From Arthrobacter sp. GMC3 (lineage in GTDB: Bacteria; Actinomycetota; Actinomycetes; Actinomycetales; Micrococcaceae), in assembly GCF_002929305.1 (NCBI RefSeq), contig NZ_PJIO01000001.1, positions 62,001-126,000 of the forward strand: 64,000 nt of DNA, written 5' to 3'. The notes below the pieces were generated by a model. The model saw nothing but the letters and a program-made list of their open reading frames with translations, was not told the origin of the DNA and did no database searches. Below are positions 26,947 through 36,722 of the stretch, piece after piece (the first letter of the stretch is position 1; the number at the start of each line of letters is the position of its first letter). A program made the translations under genes and the position numbers.

Positions 26947-27639
26947 GTGGCAAACATTCTTCTGGTGGAAGATGATCCAGACATCAATGCGGCGTTCCGG
27001 TTGGCGCTTTCCCAGCGGGGGCATAGCGTTGCTGGCTGTTTCCTTGGCGGTGAGGGGGTGGCCCTCGCCACAGAAGTTCCCGGCCCCGATCTGGTGGTCC
27101 TTGACTTGATGCTGCCGGACCTCGACGGTCGGGAAGTATGCCGGCGAATTCGTGCAGTCTCGCAGATCCCCATCATCATGATGACAGCACGGGGTGATGA
27201 CGCCGACGTCGTACTTGGCCTGGAGTCAGGCGCGGATGACTACGTAGTCAAACCTGTTGAGCCTTATCTGTTGGATGCCAGGATCCGTGCCTTGCTGCGT
27301 CGGAGCTCCCTGCCCGTTGCACCTGCCGGCGAGTCCGACGTCGTCACCAGTGGAGCGCTGCGATTGGACCGCAAGTCCTTGGTCACGAGCATCAATGGTG
27401 AGGCTGTGCCATTGACGGCGACGGAGACCAGGCTGCTGCTTGAGCTTTCCAAGCACCCGGGGCAGGTGCGAAGCCGGGAACAGCTATTGCGCGACGTGTG
27501 GGGAACGGACTACCTCAACGAATCCCGGATGGTGGACGCCTCCATCCAACGGCTGCGCAGCAAGGTGGAGCGGGACCCTTCACAGCCCAAGATTATTGCC
27601 ACGGTCCGCGGGTTCGGGTACAGATTCGACCTTCAATGA
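26947..27639 (+). CDS. OmpR/PhoB-family response regulator
   Basis: This 230-aa regulator starts with GTG 26947. The receiver domain has acidic pair ED(D) at 8-10, phosphoacceptor Asp53 in VLDLMLPD and Lys in DYVVKPVEP; a winged helix follows (GEAVPLTATETRLLLELSKH, VDASIQRLRSKVERD, IIATVRGFGYRFD). Its stop overlaps the kinase start (ATGA), so they are a pair. The adjacent divergent envelope genes are possible targets. Confidence 0.93.
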   Translation: MANILLVEDDPDINAAFRLALSQRGHSVAGCFLGGEGVALATEVPGPDLVVLDLMLPDLDGREVCRRIRAVSQIPIIMMTARGDDADVVLGLESGADDYVVKPVEPYLLDARIRALLRRSSLPVAPAGESDVVTSGALRLDRKSLVTSINGEAVPLTATETRLLLELSKHPGQVRSREQLLRDVWGTDYLNESRMVDASIQRLRSKVERDPSQPKIIATVRGFGYRFDLQ

Positions 27640-29099
27640 TGCGCAATTTCTTTGCCGGCCTCGGGGCCAGACTCGCCGTGAGCTGTGCTTTGATAGCCGT
27701 CATTGCCGTGGTGGTGACCGGGGGAGTGATGTACACCAGCGCCAGAAACAACATCTTCTCCGCAGAGCAAGACCGTCTCTTTGACCAGTTCGCGGCGATG
27801 CGAGAGGAGGCCACGGCACCCATCAATTGTGCTCCCGATGAGTGCCAGAAACTGACCGACAGCGAGATTGCGGCTAGGGCGAGTGAGCGAATGCGCGGAA
27901 TTTCCGCGTTGGTATTCACCTCGGTGCCAGGAACCGCTGAACAGGCGGCCCTTGACGGAATTCCGGCGTCGTTCCAGGCGCGCGTGCAATCAAACGGCAC
28001 TGTGGGATGGTGGCGCGAACGCTACGGCTTGAGCTACCGCTTTTTGATCGGCGCGCCGGTGAGCCTCAACGTCAGATCCGAGGGGTACACCGGCGGCGCC
28101 GTCAACCCAACAGACGCAGCGAGTGGTTCAAAAGACAGGACAGTTGAAGCCTTCCTCTACGCCAGCTACCCCATGGAAAAGCAACAGCAACAAGTCAACG
28201 CCCTGGCCGCCTCCACGCTTTGGTTGGTGGGGATTATGGCCATACTGGCCGCCTTATCTGGCGCACTTTTGGGTCGTTGGATATCCCGGCCAGTACGTCA
28301 ATTGCGCTCCGCCGTGGACAAGCTTGACGCTGGCCAGGGAGCTTTGGAACTGGACGTACGCGGGGTACAGGAACTGACAGGGTTGGTTGAGGCTTTTAAT
28401 GCCGCCCACAGCAGGCTGCATGAAACCTTGGCCGAACTGACGCAGAAAGAAGCTGCTTCCCGGCGTTTTGTGGCGGATGTTTCGCACGAAATCAGAACGC
28501 CCGTCACGGCCATGGTGGCCATGGCGGATGTGCTGGAGCACAGCGCTGGCGATCCCGAACACGTTCAGGAAGCGGCCATGGTCACAGCACGCGCCGCCCG
28601 CAGACTCTCGGCGATGACGGAGGATCTTCTGGAGATTTCGCGCTTCGATGCCCAGAAGGAAACCATTCAAGCCGAGACTTTCGATGTGGCCCAGCGCATT
28701 GCCGCGCTTGTGGAAAGCCGAGGATTTTCGGCCCTCGTGGAAGTAGGCGCGGCCAATGAGCTGCACTTTTCCACGGATCCCCGCCGTTTCGAAGTGATTG
28801 TTGCCAATCTGCTAACCAATGCCGTGAACCACGGAGCGGCGCCGATCAACGTCCACGCATTCCTCTGCGATGCTGAGCTGGTGGTTGAGGTCAGCGACCA
28901 CGGCTCGGGCATTCCAGCGGCAAGCGCGGAGCACCTTTTTGACCGTTTCTACAAGACGGACACCTCGCGAAGCCGTGGTGGTAGCGGTCTGGGGCTGTCG
29001 CTCGTCCAGGAAAATTGCAAGCTGCTCGGCGGCACGGTGAAGCTCACCAGCGCGGTTAACCCGACAACTTTTACGGTGAGGTTGCCGCCATTTCGCTAA
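27636..29099 (+). CDS. Sensor histidine kinase (HisKA/HATPase, HAMP)
   Basis: This 487-aa kinase starts at ATG 27636 inside the regulator's stop codon. It has two membrane helices flanking an extracellular domain of about 150 residues, a HAMP linker (RWISRPVRQLRSAVDKLDAG), a HisKA helix with the phosphorylated His284 in DVSHEIRTP, and HATPase motifs (NLLTNAVNHG, DHGSGIPA, GGSGLGLSLV). The overall architecture resembles MtrB, but the extracellular domain is not recognisable. It is followed by a strong terminator. Confidence 0.93.
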   Translation: MMRNFFAGLGARLAVSCALIAVIAVVVTGGVMYTSARNNIFSAEQDRLFDQFAAMREEATAPINCAPDECQKLTDSEIAARASERMRGISALVFTSVPGTAEQAALDGIPASFQARVQSNGTVGWWRERYGLSYRFLIGAPVSLNVRSEGYTGGAVNPTDAASGSKDRTVEAFLYASYPMEKQQQQVNALAASTLWLVGIMAILAALSGALLGRWISRPVRQLRSAVDKLDAGQGALELDVRGVQELTGLVEAFNAAHSRLHETLAELTQKEAASRRFVADVSHEIRTPVTAMVAMADVLEHSAGDPEHVQEAAMVTARAARRLSAMTEDLLEISRFDAQKETIQAETFDVAQRIAALVESRGFSALVEVGAANELHFSTDPRRFEVIVANLLTNAVNHGAAPINVHAFLCDAELVVEVSDHGSGIPAASAEHLFDRFYKTDTSRSRGGSGLGLSLVQENCKLLGGTVKLTSAVNPTTFTVRLPPFR

Positions 29100-29112
29100 G
29101 AGTGCGAAAAAA

Positions 29113-29170
29113 GACGGCGCTTGCGCAAAAAGCCACCCGTATAAGGGTGGCTTTTTGCGCAAGCGCCGTC
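29113..29170. terminator. Bidirectional hairpin terminator
   Basis: A perfect 26-bp inverted repeat with a 6-base loop (GTATAA) lies between the kinase gene and the convergent purM gene. The stem includes AAAAA/TTTTT tracts and stands alone between the stops. This is one of the strongest hairpins in the window. Confidence 0.9.
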
Positions 29171-29181
29171 CGAAGTTGTTG

Positions 29182-30324
29182 CTAGGAAGCGTAGTTGCCC
29201 ACCAGGCGAACGGCGCCGCCGTCGACACCCTTGGCGCCCTGGGTGTAATCAGAACCGGTCTTGATCGAATCGGAGGACTCGGCCGCAACAGTACCCATGA
29301 CCCACGACGGCACGCCGCGGGAGTTCAGGCGCTCCACGGCTGCGTCGGCGGCATCGGCCGAAACCACGGCCACCATGCCCACGCCGAGGTTCAGCGTGCG
29401 CTCCAAGTCGGCCAACGGCACATTGCCCAGCTGGGAGACCAGGTTGAAGATGGCCGGCAGGCTCCAGGTGGAGCGGTCCACCGTGGCGATGAGGCCCTGC
29501 GGTAGCACGCGGGCCAGGTTCGCGGCCAAACCGCCACCTGTGACGTGGCTGAAACCATGAACGGCCTTCTCCTGCGTGACCGGCAGGTAGCGGGTCAGGT
29601 CCAGGCAGTCGGCGGCGTACACGCGGGTGGGCTCCAGGAGTTCCTCACCCAAGGTGCGGCCAAGCTCCGAAACCTGGCGGTCCAGGGCCCAACCGGCGTG
29701 GTTGATGACACGGCGCACCAGCGAGTAACCGTTGGAGTGCAGACCCGAGGACGCCATGCCGATGATGACATCGCCGGCACGGACGCGTTCGGGACCCAGC
29801 AACAAGTCGGCCTCGACCACACCGGTGCAAGCACCTGCGACGTCGTACTCATCAGGTGCCAACAGGCCCGGGTGCTCGGCAGTTTCGCCACCCACCAGGG
29901 CGGTGCCGGCAACCTTGCAGGCTGCGGCAATACCGCGAACGATGTCCGCCACGCGCTCGGGGACAACCTTGCCGGTGGCAATGTAGTCGGTCATGAACAG
30001 CGGCTCGGCGCCCACCACCACAATGTCATCGACAACCATGCCCACCAGGTCGAACCCGATGGTGTCGTGGATGTCCATGGCCTGGGCGATGGCCACCTTG
30101 GTGCCCACGCCGTCCGTGGAAGTTGCCAGGTACGGCTTCTTGTACGTCAGCAGTTTGGAAACGTCGTAGAGGCCGGCGAATCCGCCAAAGCCGCCGATGA
30201 CGGAGGGTCCATGGGTCGCCTTGACGGCTTCCTTCATGAGCTCGACGGCGCGATCCCCTGCTTCGGTGTCAACCCCGGCGCTGGCGTAGGTGATGGACGT
30301 GGGGTCCTGGGAGGCGTTGGTCAT
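29182..30324 (-). CDS. purM: Phosphoribosylformylglycinamidine cyclo-ligase (AIR synthetase)
   Basis: This 380-aa cytoplasmic enzyme makes AIR from FGAM with ATP in the purine pathway. The PurM fold is evident: SYASAGVDTEAGDRAVELM, KPYLATSTDGVGTKVAIAQ, GMVVDDIVVVGAEPLFMTDY, GETAEHPG, FSHVTGGGLAANLARVLPQG. It follows purF with a 23-base gap, as in many actinobacteria, so the two form an operon. Confidence 0.97.
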   Translation of the reverse strand: MTNASQDPTSITYASAGVDTEAGDRAVELMKEAVKATHGPSVIGGFGGFAGLYDVSKLLTYKKPYLATSTDGVGTKVAIAQAMDIHDTIGFDLVGMVVDDIVVVGAEPLFMTDYIATGKVVPERVADIVRGIAAACKVAGTALVGGETAEHPGLLAPDEYDVAGACTGVVEADLLLGPERVRAGDVIIGMASSGLHSNGYSLVRRVINHAGWALDRQVSELGRTLGEELLEPTRVYAADCLDLTRYLPVTQEKAVHGFSHVTGGGLAANLARVLPQGLIATVDRSTWSLPAIFNLVSQLGNVPLADLERTLNLGVGMVAVVSADAADAAVERLNSRGVPSWVMGTVAAESSDSIKTGSDYTQGAKGVDGGAVRLVGNYAS

Positions 30325-30347
30325 GGCGTCTCTTTCCTGCGATTTTC

Positions 30348-31913
30348 TTAGGAGCCGTCTGCGGAGGTGCGGTCTTGATCGGTCAGGATGGTTTCCAGTT
30401 CCGCATCAGGTCCCGGATCGCAACCGGTGGAGGTGGTGGAGTTGGCCGGCTTGGTCCGCTCGAGCAGGTTCTTGCCCAGGCGGTCGCTGGAGGGAAGCTC
30501 GATCGGGTAGGTTCCCGTGAAGCATGCGGTGCACAGGCGCTCGCGCGGCTGCAAGGTGGCATCGATCATGCCATCTTCGGAGATGTAGGCCAGGGAGTCC
30601 GCGCCGATCGACTTGCTGATCTCGTCAATGGCCGCACCGTTGGCGATCAGCTCCGCACGCGAGGCGAAGTCGATGCCGTAGAAGCATGGCCACCGCACGG
30701 GCGGGGAGGAAATCTTGACGTGGATCTCGGCGGCGCCGGCCTCGCGGAGCATCCGTACGACGGCGCGCTGGGTGTTGCCGCGGACGATCGAATCATCGAC
30801 CACCACAATGCGCTTGCCGCGGATTACGGACTCGAGCGCGTTGAGCTTGAGTCGAATGCCAAGCTTGCGCAGAGTCTCGCTGGGCTGGATGAATGTGCGC
30901 CCCACGTAGGCGTTCTTGACGAAGCCGTGCGCGAAGGGGATGCCTGACTCCTCGGCGTAGCCGATGGCCGCCGGGGTGCCGGACTCGGGGACCGGGATGA
31001 CCAAGTCCGCAACGGCCAAGTTTTCGCGGGCCAGCTGGCGACCCATTTCAACGCGGGATTCGTAAACGGAGCGTCCTGCGATGGTGGCGTCAGGGCGTGC
31101 CAGGTAGACGTACTCAAAGACGCAGCCGGCCGGGGTGGGTTCGGCGAAGCGCTGGGTGCGCACACCATCTTCATCGATAGCGATGAATTCGCCGGGCTCA
31201 ATTTCGCGGATGAAACTGGCGCCCATGGTGGCCAATGCGGCGCTTTCGGAGGCGACCACCCAACCGTTTTCCAGGCGTCCAAGGACCAGCGGGCGCACAC
31301 CGTGGGGGTCGCGGGCTGCGTAAAGGGTGTGTTCGTCCATGAAGACGAAGCAGAAGGCGCCGTGGACCTTGGGCAACAGCTCCATGGCCGTGGCCTCAAG
31401 GGAGCGGCCTTCTCGGCCCTTGAGCAAGGTGGTGACAAGGGCGGTGTCGGAGGTGTTGCCCTGCGCCATTTCGCCTGAGGTGGGGACACCTTCTTGCGCC
31501 AGCACCATGTCGTAGAGTTCGGCTGAGTTCGTCAGGTTGCCGTTGTGCGCCAGGGCGACAGTGCCGCTTCCGGTGGCGCCCAAGGTTGGCTGGGCGTTGG
31601 CCCAGTTCGAGGAACCGGTGGTGGAATATCGGCAATGGCCCACAGCCATGTGCCCCGTCAGGGTGTTCAGCGTGGGTTCGTCAAAAACCTGGGAAACGAG
31701 TCCCATGTCCTTGTACACACTGATCCGCTTGCCGTCGCTTGTCGCGATGCCAGCCGATTCCTGACCACGGTGCTGTAGTGAATACAGTCCGTAATAGGTT
31801 AGTTTTGCAACCTCTTCACCGGGTGCCCAGATGCCCAGAACGCCACAAGCGTCCTGAGGTCCCTTTTCGCCGGGTAAAAGATCATGGGATAGTTTTCCGT
31901 CTCCGCGTGCCAC
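30348..31913 (-). CDS. purF: Amidophosphoribosyltransferase
   Basis: This 521-aa enzyme catalyses the first committed step of purine synthesis: PRPP plus glutamine to phosphoribosylamine. The N-terminal glutaminase domain has the nucleophile Cys in DACGVLGIWAP after a short propeptide and LQHRGQESAGI; the PRPP site is VVDDSIVRGNT; C-terminal CTACF could bind the [4Fe-4S] cluster of the Bacillus-type enzyme. Start GTG 31913 has no clear ribosome site. The propeptide implies autocatalytic N-terminal processing. Confidence 0.97.
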   Translation of the reverse strand: MARGDGKLSHDLLPGEKGPQDACGVLGIWAPGEEVAKLTYYGLYSLQHRGQESAGIATSDGKRISVYKDMGLVSQVFDEPTLNTLTGHMAVGHCRYSTTGSSNWANAQPTLGATGSGTVALAHNGNLTNSAELYDMVLAQEGVPTSGEMAQGNTSDTALVTTLLKGREGRSLEATAMELLPKVHGAFCFVFMDEHTLYAARDPHGVRPLVLGRLENGWVVASESAALATMGASFIREIEPGEFIAIDEDGVRTQRFAEPTPAGCVFEYVYLARPDATIAGRSVYESRVEMGRQLARENLAVADLVIPVPESGTPAAIGYAEESGIPFAHGFVKNAYVGRTFIQPSETLRKLGIRLKLNALESVIRGKRIVVVDDSIVRGNTQRAVVRMLREAGAAEIHVKISSPPVRWPCFYGIDFASRAELIANGAAIDEISKSIGADSLAYISEDGMIDATLQPRERLCTACFTGTYPIELPSSDRLGKNLLERTKPANSTTSTGCDPGPDAELETILTDQDRTSADGS

Positions 31914-31936
31914 GAGAAAAATTATCTCATGTAATG

Positions 31937-31967
31937 ACGCAGGTCTCTAACCTACTGTGACCTGCGT
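31937..31967. terminator. Short hairpin between membrane-protein and purF genes
   Basis: A 9-bp inverted repeat (ACGCAGGTC / GACCTGCGT) with a 13-base loop lies in the purF 5' region, between it and the upstream membrane-protein gene on the same strand. It could terminate the upstream message or act in the purF leader. Confidence 0.45.
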
Positions 31968-31980
31968 TATGCCATGTGGC

Positions 31981-32331
31981 TCAAACGCTTTCTTCGCCAG
32001 CTCCCGGCTCGTCCTGGTTGTCAGGAACGGATTCCACGACGGCGGTCTGCGCCCGTCGCACGCTTCGGCGATCGATCACCAACGCCACAATGGCGCCCAG
32101 GCCTGCGCCGGGGACCATCAGCAGCACCGTGAAGAAACCGAAGATGCTACTGGGCTCAAATTGTTCAACACCGGGTGAGAGCATGGTGAAAATTCCTGCC
32201 ACGACCACGCCCACCAGTGCGCCGGCAATCATGAACGGCACGAACTTGGGTGCGCGGCGGACCTTGATGGTCCGCTGAACAGCCGGTGTCGGTGCGGCGT
32301 CGGCAGAGGGGTCAACAGGCTGGGAAGTCAT
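31981..32331 (-). CDS. Two-helix membrane protein beside purF
   Basis: This 116-aa protein has a basic Ala/Pro-rich N-terminus, two membrane helices (about 30-50 and 65-87, FVPFMIAGALVGVVVAGIF and FGFFTVLLMVPGAGLGAIVA) and an acidic tail. I know similar uncharacterised proteins next to purF in actinobacteria, but not a function. Confidence 0.7.
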   Translation of the reverse strand: MTSQPVDPSADAAPTPAVQRTIKVRRAPKFVPFMIAGALVGVVVAGIFTMLSPGVEQFEPSSIFGFFTVLLMVPGAGLGAIVALVIDRRSVRRAQTAVVESVPDNQDEPGAGEESV

Positions 32332-32388
32332 GCTTTAAGGGTACCCGCCTTCGCGCGAAGCCCTTGCGTCGGGTGTGCGCGGCCAGTA

Positions 32389-32742
32389 TTACAAGGGGAG
32401 CTCGGCGGACAGTTCGGCCCGCAGACCCGAGGCGGCCACCAGTCCCCGTCCGACGGCGTCGCCCCAGTCCAAGGTGCCGGTCACCAGTGCGAGCCAGGTT
32501 TCGGCGTCGCACTCCACAACGTTGGGCGGGGTGCCGCGCGTGTGCCGGGGCCCGGCGATGCATTGCGTGACGCCAAAGGGTGGGACCCGGACTTCCACCG
32601 AATTCCCGGGCGCTCGGGCGGTGATTTCTTCCAGCGAGTAACGCACCGCCGTGGCCGTGACGGCGCGGGGGGCCTCTCCCCGTTGCCACGTGGCCAGGGC
32701 GGCCCGTCCCTCGGCGATGTCAATGCGACGGCGGGCAACCAT
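32389..32742 (-). CDS. SCP_3-type sterol-carrier-like protein
   Basis: This 117-aa protein matches the bacterial SCP orthologue family: [19 protein letters not shown] and [19 protein letters not shown]. It is a small alpha/beta fold likely to hold a lipid or other hydrophobic ligand. The gene is commonly near purF in actinobacteria. It is separated by 57 bases from the membrane-protein gene. Confidence 0.8.
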   Translation of the reverse strand: MVARRRIDIAEGRAALATWQRGEAPRAVTATAVRYSLEEITARAPGNSVEVRVPPFGVTQCIAGPRHTRGTPPNVVECDAETWLALVTGTLDWGDAVGRGLVAASGLRAELSAELPL

Positions 32743-32804
32743 TGGCGTTACTTCCTTAAACTAGTTGAAGACGGGGCTGGCGGTACTAGAAGCGGGCCTC
32801 CCGG

Positions 32805-32880
32805 ACTCTGTTCTGGTTGGGCCCACGCCTGCGAGGGACCCGCAGCGAGCTTGCGAGATGTGGGAGCAGGCGGGGACTAG
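32805..32880. repeat. REP-like palindromic repeat, copy A
   Basis: The stretch in reverse orientation reads CTAGTCCCCGCCTGCTCCCA then CTCGCAAGCTCGCTGCGGGTC. It pairs GCCTGC with GCAGGC near its ends. Over the last 60 bases it aligns without gaps with the segment inside purC at 38104-38163, with about 47 identical positions. It directly abuts the asparaginase stop codon (CTA 32877-32879). Confidence 0.6.
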
Positions 32881-33881
32881 TCCAGGAGGGCGCTGACGGC
32901 CTGCCCCAACCGCAAGCTACCGGCGGGCCGGTCGCCGCCCAAAACTGGAGGCACCACCTTGCTCAGTACGCCCGCCACCTCGGGGACATCCAGGGCACCT
33001 GTTGCCGCCAGTAGTGTCAGGCCCACGAGGGACGCGGCGCGGCCATTGCCGTCAAGCATTTTCACGGCCACACTGGCGCCAGCGGCGGTCGCCATAACCA
33101 GGACACCTTCGGCGCCCATCTTGGCCAGGACGCCCAGGTCCTCCATGACCACCGTGTTTGGCCGGCCATGGCCTTCCACTGCCCACGGGTAATCAAGCAT
33201 GGAGGTGGCAATCGTGGCGGCACGGGCGTTGGCATGCTTGTCCGACGGCGCCTTGGCCAGTGTGGTGAAGGCGCGCGCCAGCCCCTTGAGGGTCACCGCG
33301 AGCACCGGCGCACCGCAACCGTCAATGCCAGTGTGGAGTACCGGCCCACCCGTGTATTCCTCAATAACCGTGCGAACGGCCCGTTGCATAGGGTGGTTGG
33401 GCTCTAAGTAGCCTGCCGTGTCCCAGCCGTTTTCGGTGCAGGCCCACAAGAAGGCGGCGTGTTTGCCGGAGCAGTTCATAGCCAGTTTGGACTTCCCGCG
33501 TTCCGTGCGGACCAGCCAGGTGCGCGCTGCCGGGTCCGTGGGCCAGGCTGCGGGGCAGCCAAGTGCGGATTCGGTGAGATTGGCGGCCTTGAGCATTCCC
33601 GCGACCACGTCCATGTGCTCCAGGGAGCCGGTATGGCTGCCGGCGGCGATGGCAACCTGTGCACCGCGCAGTGGAACGCCGGCCTGCATGGCGGCCAGCG
33701 CCTGAAAAGGCTTCACGCATGACCGGGGGTAAATGGGTGCGTTGATGTCGCCCAGCTTGGTCACCACCGAGCCGTCCCCTGCCAGTACGACGGCGGAGCC
33801 CAGGTGACGGGACTCCACAAATCCACTGCGTTCCAGGACGGCGAGTTCAACGGCGTCGTGCGCCCGGAAGGTTTGGATCAT
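32877..33881 (-). CDS. L-asparaginase, type II-like (PF06089)
   Basis: This 334-aa protein matches the thermolabile asparaginase family: AIAAGSHTGSLEHMDVVAGM, NCSGKHAAFLWACTENGW, GCGAPVLAVTLKGLARAF. It should hydrolyse asparagine to aspartate, probably in the cytoplasm as no signal peptide is seen. The stop codon is part of a REP-like repeat (copy A). It does not form an operon with its neighbours. Confidence 0.88.
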   Translation of the reverse strand: MIQTFRAHDAVELAVLERSGFVESRHLGSAVVLAGDGSVVTKLGDINAPIYPRSCVKPFQALAAMQAGVPLRGAQVAIAAGSHTGSLEHMDVVAGMLKAANLTESALGCPAAWPTDPAARTWLVRTERGKSKLAMNCSGKHAAFLWACTENGWDTAGYLEPNHPMQRAVRTVIEEYTGGPVLHTGIDGCGAPVLAVTLKGLARAFTTLAKAPSDKHANARAATIATSMLDYPWAVEGHGRPNTVVMEDLGVLAKMGAEGVLVMATAAGASVAVKMLDGNGRAASLVGLTLLAATGALDVPEVAGVLSKVVPPVLGGDRPAGSLRLGQAVSALLD

Positions 33882-33908
33882 GGTGTCATCCTAGCGACTA
33901 TAAAGGGG

Positions 33909-33952
33909 TGGCGAGGCCAGCGGATTCCTTGAGGAACAGGGGAGCCTCGCCA
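33909..33952. terminator. Hairpin near the 3' end of the protease gene
   Basis: A 9-bp inverted repeat (TGGCGAGGC / GCCTCGCCA) with a 26-base spacer lies about 80 bases after the protease stop, in the gap before asparaginase. It has no U run and is a weak terminator candidate. Confidence 0.35.
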
Positions 33953-34032
33953 GCTGGCTTGTCAGCGGCGGCGGCCTGCTCTGCGGGTAGTGATGGCCGC
34001 CACATGAAGTTTTCAGCCCCTCGAGCTAGAGC

Positions 34033-36477
34033 CTACGAACGGTCCTTTCCGTCCTTGCGGCGGCGAAATAGCAAGGTTGCCCCGCCGCCCAGAAGCAGCA
34101 GGCCCCCGGCGCCACCGACCACAAACATTGAACTGGACGCGCCGGTGGCGGCCAAATTGTTGATCACGACGGGGACCGTTGTCGGGGTGGGTTCGGTAGT
34201 GCCGGCCGGTACGGGGGCAGCCAGCACAGTGAAGTTGGAGGCAGCAATGAGGGAATCCACGCCATCAACGTTTTGTACGGCCGAGATGCTGTGGTTTCCT
34301 GCGCCGAACTTCTGGCTAAACGTGAAGCTCCAGGTGGTACCGGTCACCGTAGCCCTGTGCTGCTGACCGTCGACGGTCACTGTCACTGCCGCGCCCGCGA
34401 TGTTGGTTCCTGAGATAACGGTGGGGCCCTGGCTGGCACCGAACTGCTGGCCATTGGTGGGGGAGGTGACCGCCGGGGCGGCTGGGACAACCTTGAAGCT
34501 GTTTGTAGCGGACGGGGAGTCGGTCCAGTCGGCGCGCGTTTGCGTGGCGATGACCGTGTAGTTGCCCACGCCGAGGCCCGGCGTGACGGCCACCGACCAC
34601 GTGCCATCGCCACCAACCACGGCGGTGCCGGAGACGTCGCCCGTCAAAGAGACCGTGGCACCGGCGATGCCGGTTCCTGTGATGGCCGTGACCGGGGCGG
34701 CGGAAGTTCCATTCAATGCCGGGGCAGTGAAGGCCGGAGCGGTCTCCTTGATGACCTCAATCGAGGCCTTCATGATGCCCGAGGTACTGAAGCCGTTCTT
34801 GGCCTGCGCCGTGATGGGAAAAGTGCCAAACGTGTTGGGGGCCTGGATGCTCCATGTGCCGTCGGATCCAACGGCAACATCCTTGGGGGCGCCGTCAATG
34901 GTGACTGTGACGATGGTGCCTGCGGGTGCGTCGGCAACTGTGCCGTTGATGGCGCCGCGGCGGTAGACGGTGCCGGGGGTCACTGCGGGATTATTCAGAA
35001 AAATCTTCACGGTGTAGCCGTTGGTTGCCGCAAGGGCCGTTTGCAGGTCTGCCGTAATGGCAAAGTTCTTGCCATCGTTCAGTTTCCCGCCACCGCTGAC
35101 AATGCCGACAGCGGCATTGCCGGAAATCACGGGGCCTCCCGAGTCGCCATGATCGCTCATCACGGTGTCGGTGATGGACATAAAGCCTCGAACGGCGCGC
35201 AGATCCGCTGGATCTCCGCCGGGATTCTCTGCCGACGGGTAGTTGATGCCTGCAATGACATAGGCCCCAAGCTCATCGACTTTTGCACATGTCCAGCCAG
35301 TGGTGCGGCCCGACTTGCACACGGGGGCATCCAGCACGGCAGGTGCAACGCCCGTTACGGCTACATTACCGGGATCGGTGGAGATTTGTTCCGGTGCGGT
35401 CCAGCCCGCAGCCCCCGTCCACTTTGCCACCTTCGGCGCCTGGCTGAAGTTAGCTCCAATGCTGTCAATCACGGAGACATCCGTGCCGATATTGCCTTCG
35501 GCATGGATATTGTCGGGATTGGCTGTGGTCCTGGTGTTGTTGGGGCCGCCAAACTGGGAGAAGCCCATCATGCCAAGCAATGCCATTGGCTGAGCCTGGA
35601 TTTTTGGATCGCCGGTCACCGCTTCATCCGACAGAGGATTAGTAAGCAGCGCTGGTACCGCGGCCCCATCCAAGGAACAGTGGCCCGCAGAAATGATGGC
35701 GGGGGCGCCCGCCTTATTAAAGCCATTCCATCCGGTGCTGCAGATGACGCCTCCGCTTGTCGCGGGGTTCAGAGCAACAAAGCCTTGGCCGTTGACCAAA
35801 GCGAAAGGGTCGCCAGGAGCATAGGTAGCCTTGGCGGGGCCGTTGGCTTCCTCAAGCACCACATTGCCGTATTTGGCGGCGAAGTCTGCAACGGATGACC
35901 CTAGGGATCCGGCAAAGGTCTCAGGCGTCGGTTCGCCTGTTCGGATAACGTATTCCCCCTTGGTATTGACCGAAACTGACAGCAGATTCTTTGCGCCGAA
36001 TGTGGCCACGTAATCGTTGAAGAGTGCATCAACACCGGTGGCGTCAACCTTGGACGGGGATGACGTGGCAGGCGCCGCAATGGCAAGTTTGGCGTCACCG
36101 GCCGCAGATTTGGCCACGTCGGGGGTCGTGGTCTGGACCTTGATGGTGTCGCCGGAAAGGGAAACAACGGCGCCGGGGTCTGCCGCGACGACCTTGGACT
36201 GGATAGCAGCCGCTTTTTCTGCAAGTGCGCCCTGGGCGTTGAACTCCTCAACGCTCATGCCCAAATCGCGTTGCAGTGCCTCGCCGAGGCCACCGGGCAA
36301 TGACGATGCCTCGGTGGCGGGGCTCGAGGCGAGCTGTGTGGCAGTCGAGGTAGGCGTTGGCTCCGGAAAGGGTGCGGCCGAGGCTGCTCCGCCGGTAAAG
36401 GTTCCGCCGATCAGCACCGCAGCTGCGGCGCAGGCCGCACCGGTGCGCCTGAAGTGGGCGCGCGTGGAAGCTTGCAT
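34033..36477 (-). CDS. Sortase-anchored secreted serine protease with Ig-like repeats
   Basis: This 814-aa precursor has a signal peptide (about 1-35), a prodomain to about 230, a chymotrypsin/streptogrisin-like protease domain with His266 (SAGHCS), Asp333 (GTDVSVI) and Ser446 (DHGDSGGP), then three bacterial Ig-like domains (about 500-755), and a C-terminal LAATG sorting signal (775-779), hydrophobic helix and RRRK tail. It should be covalently displayed on the wall by a class E sortase that takes LAxTG. It probably degrades extracellular protein. No sortase gene is in the window. Confidence 0.9.
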   Translation of the reverse strand: MQASTRAHFRRTGAACAAAAVLIGGTFTGGAASAAPFPEPTPTSTATQLASSPATEASSLPGGLGEALQRDLGMSVEEFNAQGALAEKAAAIQSKVVAADPGAVVSLSGDTIKVQTTTPDVAKSAAGDAKLAIAAPATSSPSKVDATGVDALFNDYVATFGAKNLLSVSVNTKGEYVIRTGEPTPETFAGSLGSSVADFAAKYGNVVLEEANGPAKATYAPGDPFALVNGQGFVALNPATSGGVICSTGWNGFNKAGAPAIISAGHCSLDGAAVPALLTNPLSDEAVTGDPKIQAQPMALLGMMGFSQFGGPNNTRTTANPDNIHAEGNIGTDVSVIDSIGANFSQAPKVAKWTGAAGWTAPEQISTDPGNVAVTGVAPAVLDAPVCKSGRTTGWTCAKVDELGAYVIAGINYPSAENPGGDPADLRAVRGFMSITDTVMSDHGDSGGPVISGNAAVGIVSGGGKLNDGKNFAITADLQTALAATNGYTVKIFLNNPAVTPGTVYRRGAINGTVADAPAGTIVTVTIDGAPKDVAVGSDGTWSIQAPNTFGTFPITAQAKNGFSTSGIMKASIEVIKETAPAFTAPALNGTSAAPVTAITGTGIAGATVSLTGDVSGTAVVGGDGTWSVAVTPGLGVGNYTVIATQTRADWTDSPSATNSFKVVPAAPAVTSPTNGQQFGASQGPTVISGTNIAGAAVTVTVDGQQHRATVTGTTWSFTFSQKFGAGNHSISAVQNVDGVDSLIAASNFTVLAAPVPAGTTEPTPTTVPVVINNLAATGASSSMFVVGGAGGLLLLGGGATLLFRRRKDGKDRS

Positions 36478-36722
36478 CTGTGGTCCCCCTGAAAAGATGA
36501 AAAGTGCTGGTCATGAATGCCATGCGCCAAGGGTTCTGCCTACTGAGAGTGACGACTTAGGCAATTCCATCAAAAGCTACCAAGGCGGGTGAGGGCGTGC
36601 AAGGATTTCCGGTCAGTGACGCCACATTACGTCCTTGGGCCCTGTTATGGCGCCACAGCAATGGTCGTCCAGCGAAAACGTCACTTTACGGCCCACGTCC
36701 CGAAGCCAAGTACCCTTGAACC

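Noticed and set aside
36478..36722. Purine riboswitch upstream of purD
   Set aside because: I see no guanine-aptamer core; purD seems to have almost no leader.
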